This document shows positions 24,530 through 32,445 of a stretch of DNA of 34,254 nt, in pieces. Origin of the DNA: Bacteroides intestinalis. Its GTDB lineage: Bacteria > Bacteroidota > Bacteroidia > Bacteroidales > Bacteroidaceae. The stretch spans positions 1-34,254 of the forward strand of contig NZ_QRZF01000032.1 in the NCBI RefSeq assembly GCF_003464595.1, read 5' to 3'. The position numbers and the translations under genes are program-made. A model generated the notes under the pieces. The model searched no databases. It saw only the letters and a program-made list of their open reading frames with translations, and was not told where the DNA came from. The stretch's first letter is position 1; every line of letters begins with the position of its first letter.

Positions 24530-24537
24530 CAAAGGTA
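24530..24537 (-). promoter_or_regulatory. -7 box (TACCTTTG) for cbiA-pduO
   Basis: TACCTTTG on the minus strand is a perfect -7 match. No TTTG stands 19 bp upstream. The resulting leader of about 95 nt would contain the whole 8-bp repeat cluster. Confidence 0.45.
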
Positions 24538-24590
24538 GTATATATTCCCTAAAACTCTTACCTTAGCTGCCCAAATAAAAGTAAATTACT

Positions 24591-26021
24591 ATGATTACTG
24601 AAGAACTCAAGAAATTATATTGTACGTATACCGGACACGAGCCGGAAGCTATTGAAGAACTTCCTTCATCCGGCTCCAACCGTCGTTACTTCCGCCTTAC
24701 GGGCACCCCTACCCTTATCGGTGTCAGCGGGACTTCCCTCGAAGAGAATCAGGCTTTCCTCTATATGGCAGACCACTTCCGCAAGAAAGGACTGCCCGTG
24801 CCACAAGTCGTAGCAAAGAGTGATAACGATGCATTTTATCTGCAGGAAGACCTGGGAGACACTCTCCTGTTCAATGCCATCGAAAAAGGGCGTAAGACCA
24901 GTGTTTTTGATGAAGAAGAAAAGCAGCTTCTGCGCAAGACAATGCGCCTGTTGCCTGCCATACAGTTCTCCGGTGCAGACGGAATGGATTTCTCATACTG
25001 TTACCCACAGTCGGAATTCAACAGCCGCAGTATCTTATGGGACTTGAATTACTTCAAATATTGTTTCCTGAAAGCTACCGGAATGGAGTTTCAGGAAGAC
25101 CGCCTGGAAGATGATTTCCAGAAGATGGCGGACGTATTGATGCGCAGTAGTTCGGCTACATTCATGTATCGTGATTTCCAGAGCCGGAACGTTATGATTA
25201 AAGAAGGTGAACCATGGCTCATCGACTTCCAAGGCGGACGCAAGGGGCCTGTTTATTATGATGTGGCTTCCTTCCTGTGGCAAGCCAAGGCCAATTATCC
25301 TGAGAGCCTTCGCAAAGAGCTTTTAAAGGAATACTTGGACTCCCTGTGTAAATACCAGCCTGTGGACGAGAAATATTTCTATGCTCAATTACGCCATTTC
25401 GTATTGTTCCGTACCATGCAAGTGCTGGGTGCTTATGGCTTCCGTGGCTATTTCGAGAAGAAACCCCATTTCATCCAAAGCGTCCCCTTCGCTATTGAAA
25501 ACCTGCGACAGCTATTGCAGGAACCCTATCCCGAATATCCGTACCTCTGTCATGTGCTGAAAGAACTTACTGAGCTGAAACAATTTACTGACGACCTCCA
25601 GAAGCGCCGCCTTGTAGTAAAGGTCACCAGTTTTGCATATAAAAAAGGTATTCCTGAGGATTCCAGTGGCAACGGTGGTGGCTTTGTATTCGACTGCCGT
25701 GCCGTAAACAACCCCGGTAAGTACGACCGTTATAAACCCTTCACCGGACTGGATGAACCTGTTATCCGCTTCCTGGAAGATGATGGAGAAATAACCACGT
25801 TCCTCGAACATGTATACGGTCTGGTAGATGCTTCCGTGAAACGATATATGGAACGCGGATTTACAAACCTTTCCATTTGTTTCGGATGCACAGGTGGACA
25901 ACACCGCTCGGTTTATTCAGCACAACACCTGGCAGAACATCTGAACCAGAAATTCGGAGTACAGGTAAATCTGATGCACAGGGAACAGAATATTGAACAG
26001 ACTTTTAAAGCGAAAAACTAA
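24591..26021 (+). CDS. Sugar-kinase (APH/AmgK-like) fused to a RapZ C-terminal domain
   Basis: 476 residues in two parts. Residues 1-330 are an aminoglycoside-phosphotransferase-type kinase: SGSNRRYFRL (nucleotide loop), QEDLGD, the catalytic loop YRDFQSRN (Asp195, Asn200; the usual His is Tyr193), and IDFQGGRKGPVYYDVAS with the metal Asp212. Residues 340-470 match the C-terminal domain of RapZ: VKVTSFAYKKGIPED, GGGFVFDCRAVNNPG and FGCTGGQHRSVY. In enterobacteria that domain senses glucosamine-6-phosphate and binds small RNAs. The N-terminal ATPase of classical RapZ is absent. A MurU-like gene follows, so the best guess is an amino-sugar 1-kinase (MurNAc/GlcNAc) with a built-in metabolite sensor. 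The substrate is inferred. Confidence 0.9.
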   Translation: MITEELKKLYCTYTGHEPEAIEELPSSGSNRRYFRLTGTPTLIGVSGTSLEENQAFLYMADHFRKKGLPVPQVVAKSDNDAFYLQEDLGDTLLFNAIEKGRKTSVFDEEEKQLLRKTMRLLPAIQFSGADGMDFSYCYPQSEFNSRSILWDLNYFKYCFLKATGMEFQEDRLEDDFQKMADVLMRSSSATFMYRDFQSRNVMIKEGEPWLIDFQGGRKGPVYYDVASFLWQAKANYPESLRKELLKEYLDSLCKYQPVDEKYFYAQLRHFVLFRTMQVLGAYGFRGYFEKKPHFIQSVPFAIENLRQLLQEPYPEYPYLCHVLKELTELKQFTDDLQKRRLVVKVTSFAYKKGIPEDSSGNGGGFVFDCRAVNNPGKYDRYKPFTGLDEPVIRFLEDDGEITTFLEHVYGLVDASVKRYMERGFTNLSICFGCTGGQHRSVYSAQHLAEHLNQKFGVQVNLMHREQNIEQTFKAKN

Positions 26022-26065
26022 AGAATAGTAGTCTATTTTTCCTCATTCCTACTGTTCCGTTTCCT

Positions 26066-26146
26066 GTCAAGTCCGTACCTGCTCCGTATCTATACAGACG
26101 GACTTGGTACGGCCCAGACAGGGACTTGATACGGAGCAGATAGGTA
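26066..26146. repeat. Nested inverted repeats between the kinase and nucleotidyltransferase genes
   Basis: CTGCTCCGTATC (26079-26090) and GATACGGAGCAG (26128-26139) are perfect 12-bp complements. Inside and around them CCGTACC / GGTACGG and CAAGTCC / GGACTTG pair further, so alternative folds are possible. The element fills most of the 175-nt spacer and contains no T-run. It looks like a REP-type element or a regulatory RNA structure. Confidence 0.65.
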
Positions 26147-26196
26147 GAGGATAAGAATATTGGTCTAAACTTCCGATAATTCAAGAAATAAAAAGA

Positions 26197-26937
26197 ATGA
26201 AAGCAATGATATTTGCCGCAGGCCTCGGCACCCGCCTGCGCCCACTGACAGACAATATGCCCAAGGCACTTGTCTCCGTAGCAGGCAAAACGATGCTGGA
26301 GCGTGTCATCTTAAAACTAAAAGATGCCGGCTTCCATGATATCACCATAAACATCCACCATTTTGGAAGTCAGATTATAGACTTCCTTCGTGCAAACCAG
26401 AACTTCGGCGTGGATATTCATATCAGTGACGAACGGGGTGAACTGCTGGATACCGGTGGTGGTATTAAAAAAGCCCGTCCTCTGCTGGAGAGCAACGAGC
26501 CTTTTCTTATACATAATGCCGATATCCTGACAGACCTGGATCTCAATGCTTTCTACCACCACCATCTGGAAAGTGATGCAGATGCCACTCTGCTCACGAA
26601 TCACCGGAAAACATCCCGCTATCTATTGATGGATCAAGATAACCGCCTTTGTGGTTGGACGAATCTTTCTACAGGCGAAGTACTCCCCAAAGAACTCGAT
26701 TATCCCAGCGATCATTATCAGTTGCAAGCCTTTGGTTGCGTCCATGTTCTTTCTCCCTCTATTTTCCGTTATATGGAAGATGAACGCTGGACAGGGAAAT
26801 TTTCCATTATTCCGTTTTATGTGGATATCTGCCCGAAAGCACGCATTCAAGGATTTCCTATAGACAGCGAAAACTGGTTTGATGTGGGCAAGCCAGAGAC
26901 ACTGGCAAAGGCAGAAGCCTATTATGCGTCTTTATAA
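26197..26937 (+). CDS. MurU-like sugar-1-phosphate nucleotidyltransferase
   Basis: 246 residues of the Rossmann-like NTP-transferase family: MIFAAGLGTRLRPLTDNMPKAL (GxGTRxRP plus the Lys of MPK), NADILTDLD with the metal-binding Asp, and the closing WFDVGKPETLAKA. No acyltransferase or hexapeptide tail, so it is the short MurU/HddC type that makes a UDP- or GDP-sugar from a sugar 1-phosphate. Following an AmgK-like kinase, UDP-MurNAc or UDP-GlcNAc formation in peptidoglycan recycling is the most likely role. The 3' end overlaps the next gene tail to tail by 6 nt. Confidence 0.88.
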   Translation: MKAMIFAAGLGTRLRPLTDNMPKALVSVAGKTMLERVILKLKDAGFHDITINIHHFGSQIIDFLRANQNFGVDIHISDERGELLDTGGGIKKARPLLESNEPFLIHNADILTDLDLNAFYHHHLESDADATLLTNHRKTSRYLLMDQDNRLCGWTNLSTGEVLPKELDYPSDHYQLQAFGCVHVLSPSIFRYMEDERWTGKFSIIPFYVDICPKARIQGFPIDSENWFDVGKPETLAKAEAYYASL

Positions 26938-27921
26938 AACAGGTTTCATCTTCACCAACTGCCCCTGGGCATCAAATAAGTATTCGTAATTGAAAGAACC
27001 GTAAATACGATACTCCCAGCGGGCACTTTTCTCAAAACGGCGACTGTCATCCAGGATGGTCGCCTGATAGTCGGTCTCCAGTTCATGAATGAACTCTTTA
27101 GATTCCGGGGCCTGGTATCTATAAGTGGGGACAATTACACGTATATCGGGATATTGCTCTCGCAGATTTTTGATTTCTGTACGAACAGCATCTTTTTCAT
27201 TGGGCTTCAGAAAAAAGAGTAAACACACAGGATGTCCCTGCCCTGCAATGTCCGAAAAGAGCAAACTGTCTTTCTCTGCATACTCCACTTGTTTGAAGTC
27301 AATAAAATGATCTCCCGGCTTCAGGCTACGGGTAGCATCCAGCATCCGTTTCAGTCCTATCAATACAGATGTACTGTCGCGCATTTGTGAAGGAGTTTTC
27401 TGATACAATGTCTCCAGTTCATCCGGATAGATCGCTGCCCAACGATCAAACACCATCCATCCAATTGCGTTCCGGGCATTGTCGAATACAAATTGCCGCG
27501 TAGCTTCCAGCGGAAAATCATCTTCATGCCAAAGTTTCCAAAGACGTACGTTTTGTGAATGGGGATTGGTACTTTTATCCGGTACAGGCATTGTCGGTGG
27601 GACTACATTTGTCAACGTCAGTTTTCCTCTTTCTGGATAAAAGAAATTCATGCTACCGGGATGCTCCATTCCATAGATATGCAACGTATCTTCTTTTCCG
27701 GAAAATGAAACTTCTCCGTTTCTGATAATAGCGAAGTCCAAGGGAGCTTTCCCATAATCACGGTCACCCGTCATACGGTCGGCACCATATCGCCACAGGT
27801 AGACCGTATCTCCTTCGTAAGCGCCCAGTCCGGTGCAATGCACAGTAAAAGTCTGTTCTTGCGATTGGCAACTGATGAGTCCCAGAAACAAAGAGTAAAA
27901 TATCCATTGATTGATTTTCAT
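26932..27921 (-). CDS. SPII lipoprotein with DUF4369-like and thioredoxin-fold-like parts
   Basis: The start at MKINQWIFYSLFLGLISC is chosen because it gives a lipobox (LISC); the longer in-frame start adds 31 hydrophobic residues. 329 residues. The first part (FTVHCTGLGAYEGDTVYLWRYG, then RNGEVSFSGKED) resembles DUF4369, a beta-domain common before thioredoxin domains in Bacteroidetes. The last part (HPVCLLFFLKPNEKDAVRTEIKNLREQYPDIRVIVPTY) resembles a thioredoxin-like fold, as in DUF5106 proteins, but has no CxxC motif, so redox activity is unlikely. Envelope-located; role unknown. Confidence 0.75.
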   Translation of the reverse strand: MKINQWIFYSLFLGLISCQSQEQTFTVHCTGLGAYEGDTVYLWRYGADRMTGDRDYGKAPLDFAIIRNGEVSFSGKEDTLHIYGMEHPGSMNFFYPERGKLTLTNVVPPTMPVPDKSTNPHSQNVRLWKLWHEDDFPLEATRQFVFDNARNAIGWMVFDRWAAIYPDELETLYQKTPSQMRDSTSVLIGLKRMLDATRSLKPGDHFIDFKQVEYAEKDSLLFSDIAGQGHPVCLLFFLKPNEKDAVRTEIKNLREQYPDIRVIVPTYRYQAPESKEFIHELETDYQATILDDSRRFEKSARWEYRIYGSFNYEYLFDAQGQLVKMKPVL

Positions 27922-28032
27922 AAAGCCCAGATAGATTGAGTAAACAAACACATTGCACAAAAGAACAATCTTTTCAGTAAAGATGCAAGCAAAAAAGACA
28001 ATATATAAAAGCATTTGTTAATGAAATATCCA

Positions 28033-28040
28033 TATATTTG
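28033..28040 (+). promoter_or_regulatory. -7 box (TATATTTG) for the DUF4139 gene
   Basis: A perfect TAnnTTTG with a TTTG 15 bp upstream (28014-28017), closer than usual. A start near 28044 would give a leader of about 22 nt before the ATG at 28066, which supports that start over the in-frame ATG at 28015. Confidence 0.5.
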
Positions 28041-28065
28041 TGACATAACATTAAAAAGACTGACA

Positions 28066-29949
28066 ATGAAACGACGGAGATTAGGACTATGGGCATGTTT
28101 CTGCTTTTGTGCAGCCACCACCCTTATGGGACAAAACAAGGTGAAAACTACTGCCGAAAAGGTAATGCTGTTCATTGACGGCGCCCAAGTGACGCGTACC
28201 AAACAAGTAGATATTCCGGCAGGAAATTCAACGCTCATCTTTACCGGATTATCCCCTTATATGGATGCACAAAGTATGCAGGTCAGTGCCAAGGGAAAAA
28301 TCACCGTTACGGCAGTCAACCGACAATACAACTATATAGACAGCCTTGCCGTCAGCGAAAAACAACAAAGCCTGCAAAAGGAACTTAAAAAAATAGAGAA
28401 ACAGCAGAAAGAACAGAATGCCGAGCTTGGACTTATCAATGCCGAATATGAAATGCTGAAAACAAATTGCTCCGTCAGCAATAAGAATACCGCTACTTCT
28501 CTGGCCACTATCAAAGAAGTGAATCAATATTACTCCGGGCAGCTGAAAGCTCTGAAAACAAAAGAACTGGCTATCAATGAACAGATAGCCGAACTTGCCA
28601 TCAAACAGGGACAACTGAACTCTGAACTGGCACAACTAAGCGGTAAATCTCTAACCCCTATGAGTGAAATTATGGTCAATGTAAATGCGCCGGCAGCTTG
28701 CAAAGCTACATTCACTCTGAACTATTATGTAAAAAATGCCGGTTGGTTCCCCTCCTATGATGTTCGTTCCGGTAGCCTGGCCGAGCCTATCTCCATCGTT
28801 TACAAAGCCAATATCTTTCAGAATACCAAGGAAGAGTGGAAGAACGTAGAATTATCCCTTTCCTCCTCTAATCCTTCCACCGGAAGCGTGGCCCCCACTC
28901 TGTCTACTTACTGGTTGGATTACGGGCTTGCAGCACCACGCTACAATTTGAATCTCAATGGAAACACTGTTTCAGGAGTCGTTCTTGACAATGAACGTAT
29001 GCCCGTAATAGGTGCTACCGTTACCATTCCGGGGACTACGATAGGAGCCATCACCGACATAAGCGGTAAGTATTCCATAACTATTCCCAATGGACAAAAC
29101 AAACTTCAATTTTCATATATTGGCTATCAGACTCAGACCAGAGATATACAAGGAAGTATTATGAATGTTACCCTTCAGGAAGATACACAGATGTTGGATG
29201 AAGTAGTGGTAGTAGGTTACGGCGCTGAAAGGAAATCTCTTATGGCAGGTGCTGTCTCCGGTCTTAAGGTAAACCATAAAAAAGATATTCAATACGAAGA
29301 AGAGGCCAGCATGGCCCTCGACGTTGAACAAAACCAGGGACAGATGGGCTACGAATTTGAAATAAAAGTGCCCTACACCATTCCTTCTGATAACAAGCCT
29401 GTAGTTGCTGAAATCGGTCATTACGAATTACCCGCTTCCTATACTTACCAAAGTACTCCGAAGATAGATAAAGATGCTTTCCTGATTGCCCAGGTAACCG
29501 ATTGGGAAAAGCTAAACTTACTTGAAGGCGAAGCAAATGTTTACTTTGAGAATACTTTCATTGGCAAGTCCATTATGAATGTCACCCAACAGAACGACAC
29601 ACTATCTTTCTCTTTAGGTCGTGATAAACGTATCATGATACAGCGTACGAAAGAGAACGAATATACCTCACGCAAGTTTATGGGTTCCAATCAGACGCAA
29701 TCCATTGCATGGAAACTTTCTGTCCGCAATACGCGTCCAGAACCTATCAATCTTACGCTTTACGACCAACTGCCTGTATCACGCAACAATAACATTACCG
29801 TAACAGCAGAAGAAATCAGCGGCGGCAGTCTGGATGAAGCGAAAGGCATCATCACCTGGCAAATAACCTTACAGCCCGGCGAACAACGTGATTTAGCTTT
29901 ACGTTATAAAGTGAAGTACCCTAAAGGGCGAAACTTAATAATAGAATAA
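28066..29949 (+). CDS. DUF4139 (mucoidy-inhibitor-A-like) protein with an inserted SusC-style regulatory domain
   Basis: 627 residues from MKRRRLGLWACFCFC, which has a signal peptide ending near MGQ. Order: DUF4140-like N-terminal part (VMLFIDGAQVTRTKQVDIPAG), a coiled coil (about 95-195, KQQSLQKELKKIEKQQKEQ), then a DUF4139 domain (VKNAGWFPSYDVRSGS, and later YHYE-like and TLYDQLPVSRNNNITV). Between about 298 and 395 it carries a carboxypeptidase-regulatory-like beta-sandwich (VSGVVLDNERMPVIGATVTIPGT, then SYIGYQTQT) followed by MLDEVVVVGYGAERKS, the junction motif normally leading into the plug of SusC/TonB receptors. No plug or barrel follows. Envelope protein, role unknown. Confidence 0.85.
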   Translation: MKRRRLGLWACFCFCAATTLMGQNKVKTTAEKVMLFIDGAQVTRTKQVDIPAGNSTLIFTGLSPYMDAQSMQVSAKGKITVTAVNRQYNYIDSLAVSEKQQSLQKELKKIEKQQKEQNAELGLINAEYEMLKTNCSVSNKNTATSLATIKEVNQYYSGQLKALKTKELAINEQIAELAIKQGQLNSELAQLSGKSLTPMSEIMVNVNAPAACKATFTLNYYVKNAGWFPSYDVRSGSLAEPISIVYKANIFQNTKEEWKNVELSLSSSNPSTGSVAPTLSTYWLDYGLAAPRYNLNLNGNTVSGVVLDNERMPVIGATVTIPGTTIGAITDISGKYSITIPNGQNKLQFSYIGYQTQTRDIQGSIMNVTLQEDTQMLDEVVVVGYGAERKSLMAGAVSGLKVNHKKDIQYEEEASMALDVEQNQGQMGYEFEIKVPYTIPSDNKPVVAEIGHYELPASYTYQSTPKIDKDAFLIAQVTDWEKLNLLEGEANVYFENTFIGKSIMNVTQQNDTLSFSLGRDKRIMIQRTKENEYTSRKFMGSNQTQSIAWKLSVRNTRPEPINLTLYDQLPVSRNNNITVTAEEISGGSLDEAKGIITWQITLQPGEQRDLALRYKVKYPKGRNLIIE

Positions 29950-29979
29950 CACTTTTTCTTATAATCCAAAGACAAGTTG

Positions 29980-30014
29980 ATAGACCATCTGCTCCATACA
30001 GGCAGATGGTCTAT
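29980..30014. terminator. Hairpin between convergent genes
   Basis: ATAGACCATCTGC (29980-29992) and GCAGATGGTCTAT (30002-30014) form a perfect 13-bp stem with a 9-nt loop between the ends of the DUF4139 and GH18 genes. No T-run on either side; probably a bidirectional transcription end. Confidence 0.65.
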
Positions 30015-30022
30015 GCAACAGA

Positions 30023-32428
30023 TTATTCTGCTGCCGCTTCTTTCATAACTTTCAGCAATGATAGCGAGTTTGTAAAAGGTACATCCGTAGCCAAATCCCA
30101 GCTCATGACGCCACGCATATTCTGTTGGCGGGCATAGCGGGTCTTTATCTTGATATTAGTCTGCCCATCAAACAGATACTCTTTACCATTATATGTCACA
30201 GTATTCTGATCAGGACTGGTAATCAGATTACCATTAACGAAAGAGCTATAGGCCTGTGTAGCAGACTTATCACTGGTAGCTCCAATAAACGGAAGTCCGG
30301 CAACGATCTTCTCATTCGGAATACCACCGTTGCTGATTACAGTCTGCAGATCAATCTTATACTGTTCCACCGGATAGCGGTCGGGAGAAGGACCATAACA
30401 TTGTATGGAAATCCAATCCATCTTGGATATTGCCTCTGCTGATATTTTATAATATAGCGGGTGTAAAGTCGGAGAAATGATACGGCTTCCTGTTCCGTCT
30501 TTCAAAGCTATAAGCGCATTGCTTACATTCGTGAAATCAGCATCCGATGCAGGCCATTCAAAATCAATATCTGCGCCATCGATGTCATATTTATCCATTA
30601 CACTCTTCATATTCCGTACGAAATCAGTAATAGAGGCTGAATTAGCACACATATTCTTCCAGTTTCCTCCGGCTACTCCCAAACGGAACAGAATTTTCTT
30701 ACCGCCCAGTTTTGCACGGATATCTTTCATTATTTCCACCCACGTTTGTGAATCTTTTCCTTTATCAGATGCATCGTCATATTTCCAATAAGCTAATGTC
30801 TTTGTCGCATTCCAGTCACCTTTGAAAGTTAGTTCCTTGTCTTTATAAGCGGCAGGATTACCAAAACCAATTCCTGAGAAAAAGGTTTCATCCAGTTTTC
30901 CTTTAAAATTAGTACCTAATAGTGTGGAAGCGCGGAAAGGAAGAGTCCCGGTATTGGATATAGCATCCGCTGTTTTAGTAGCATCAATGGATAGAGTGAT
31001 GGCTTTGGAAGCATAAGATACACCTACATAATGCCAGGCTCCAATTTCTAATCCTGTAGCAGTTAAATCAGAAACGACTGTCCCTACGGTAAATTTCAAT
31101 TTCTCCGGTGTATCCCCCAGTTGCAACGAGACCGTATTCTCTCCAACCGTTTTACTGAACACCACAGCATCCGGCGTCCACTCATCAATATACATCCAGG
31201 TAGCAAAGGTGAAAGCTCCCATTGCTCCGGTCGCATTGTTCATCAAATGAGGCCCGGCATTCATTTCTCCTGTTCCGTCAAATGAAATCACGCCGCTACG
31301 TCCAGCAAAAGACTCCAGATGAGTCACTCCACCCGTAAACGTAGCATTATTCTCCGGAGTCTCAAAGTACAATGTTCCGTCTCCATAGGGTTGGACTACC
31401 ATATATATAAGATCATTGCATGCTAACATACTTTCAGTAGAAATGTCTCCTTTCTGATAAAAATTTCCACGGATATACGAGCTTACAATGAAAGGTTTGT
31501 CTCCATCTACTTCCGGTGTTTCAAAATCAGCATCAATAGAACAAGTCACTTGTACTGAAGAAGTGTTTTCCACAGGACAAATCAGATTGGTTTTATAATT
31601 GGTAGTGAAAGGCACATAGTCTACTTTTAAACTTTTGAGTGCTTCTCCCGTAGCATTATCTGATGCGAAGAAATCCAGGTTTACATCATACAGGATACTT
31701 CCCTCCTGATAACTGGCTCCGTCAGCCAATGGATGCGTAAACAGATAATCGAAAATCAATACTTGATTGGCATCCGCTGATAAGGTTTTAGCCGAAAGAA
31801 TCTGTTCGGAAGCAGTTCCTGTTATATCACCTTTAGTGACATCATAGGCAGTATATACCGAAGGATACGTAACCTTGGCACTTTGTACACCTGCATAACT
31901 GCCTTTTACGTTCATTAGAGCAAACGGACGTTTCAAGGTCATTGTCACTTGCAAAGCAGAGGAGGTTACATCAGCAGCCTTCGCACAAAAAGCATCCCGT
32001 GCCGGAGTATTCAGTACCCATTTTTCTTTCATGATACTGACATTCTGCAAAGATTGTGTGTTATAGAACTCATCTTCCACGCTTGTCAGTGTGGAGTTGT
32101 CTGTCCCACTACTAACGAAATCGGCCCAGGCAACCAAAGTAAACGTTTCATCAGTAGCCAAATCTAAATTAAAGTCGGGGGTAGTTTGTGGAATGCGCTG
32201 TATCAGAGTCAATGTACCGTCCGCCTCGTTCTGTTTATAGATTCCCAAAACATAACGCAGATGATATCCGTCGACTGCCGGAAGTGCAGAAACTCCACGG
32301 GTAGTGACTGCATCCATTGATAAACGTACACTTACATTTTGTTTGTAATCGATGGCACTCTCTGCATCTTTACAACCCATTAACCATAGAGAAAAGAATA
32401 CATACCACAATAAGAATTTGATTTTCAT
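30023..32428 (-). CDS. GH18-family glycosidase lipoprotein with fimbrillin-like and LamG domains
   Basis: 801 residues. SPII signal with Cys19 (LWLMGC). Residues about 28-295 form a fimbrillin/Mfa-like beta domain (VSVRLSMDAVTTRG, TLVAWADFVSS, LKRPFALMNVKG). A GH18 barrel seems to begin at DKPFIVSSYIRGNF (about 310) and run to about 357. A LamG/concanavalin-like domain follows (about 360-535; FTFATWMYIDEWT, WHYVGVSYASKAITLSID, GKLDETFFSG). The barrel then resumes at QTWVEIMKDIRAKLGGKKILFRLGVAG, with the catalytic DGADIDFEW (Asp617, Asp620, Asp622, Glu624). All key residues are present, so it is likely an active chitinase- or endo-beta-N-acetylglucosaminidase-like enzyme on the cell surface. 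Second gene of an operon with the lipoprotein gene 17 nt upstream. Confidence 0.88.
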   Translation of the reverse strand: MKIKFLLWYVFFSLWLMGCKDAESAIDYKQNVSVRLSMDAVTTRGVSALPAVDGYHLRYVLGIYKQNEADGTLTLIQRIPQTTPDFNLDLATDETFTLVAWADFVSSGTDNSTLTSVEDEFYNTQSLQNVSIMKEKWVLNTPARDAFCAKAADVTSSALQVTMTLKRPFALMNVKGSYAGVQSAKVTYPSVYTAYDVTKGDITGTASEQILSAKTLSADANQVLIFDYLFTHPLADGASYQEGSILYDVNLDFFASDNATGEALKSLKVDYVPFTTNYKTNLICPVENTSSVQVTCSIDADFETPEVDGDKPFIVSSYIRGNFYQKGDISTESMLACNDLIYMVVQPYGDGTLYFETPENNATFTGGVTHLESFAGRSGVISFDGTGEMNAGPHLMNNATGAMGAFTFATWMYIDEWTPDAVVFSKTVGENTVSLQLGDTPEKLKFTVGTVVSDLTATGLEIGAWHYVGVSYASKAITLSIDATKTADAISNTGTLPFRASTLLGTNFKGKLDETFFSGIGFGNPAAYKDKELTFKGDWNATKTLAYWKYDDASDKGKDSQTWVEIMKDIRAKLGGKKILFRLGVAGGNWKNMCANSASITDFVRNMKSVMDKYDIDGADIDFEWPASDADFTNVSNALIALKDGTGSRIISPTLHPLYYKISAEAISKMDWISIQCYGPSPDRYPVEQYKIDLQTVISNGGIPNEKIVAGLPFIGATSDKSATQAYSSFVNGNLITSPDQNTVTYNGKEYLFDGQTNIKIKTRYARQQNMRGVMSWDLATDVPFTNSLSLLKVMKEAAAE

Positions 32429-32445
32429 GTTGTTAAATTTAAAGA

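Noticed and set aside
27922..28014. N-terminal extension of the thioredoxin-fold-like lipoprotein
   Set aside because: The internal Met gives a perfect lipoprotein signal, and the extension overlaps the divergent promoter region.
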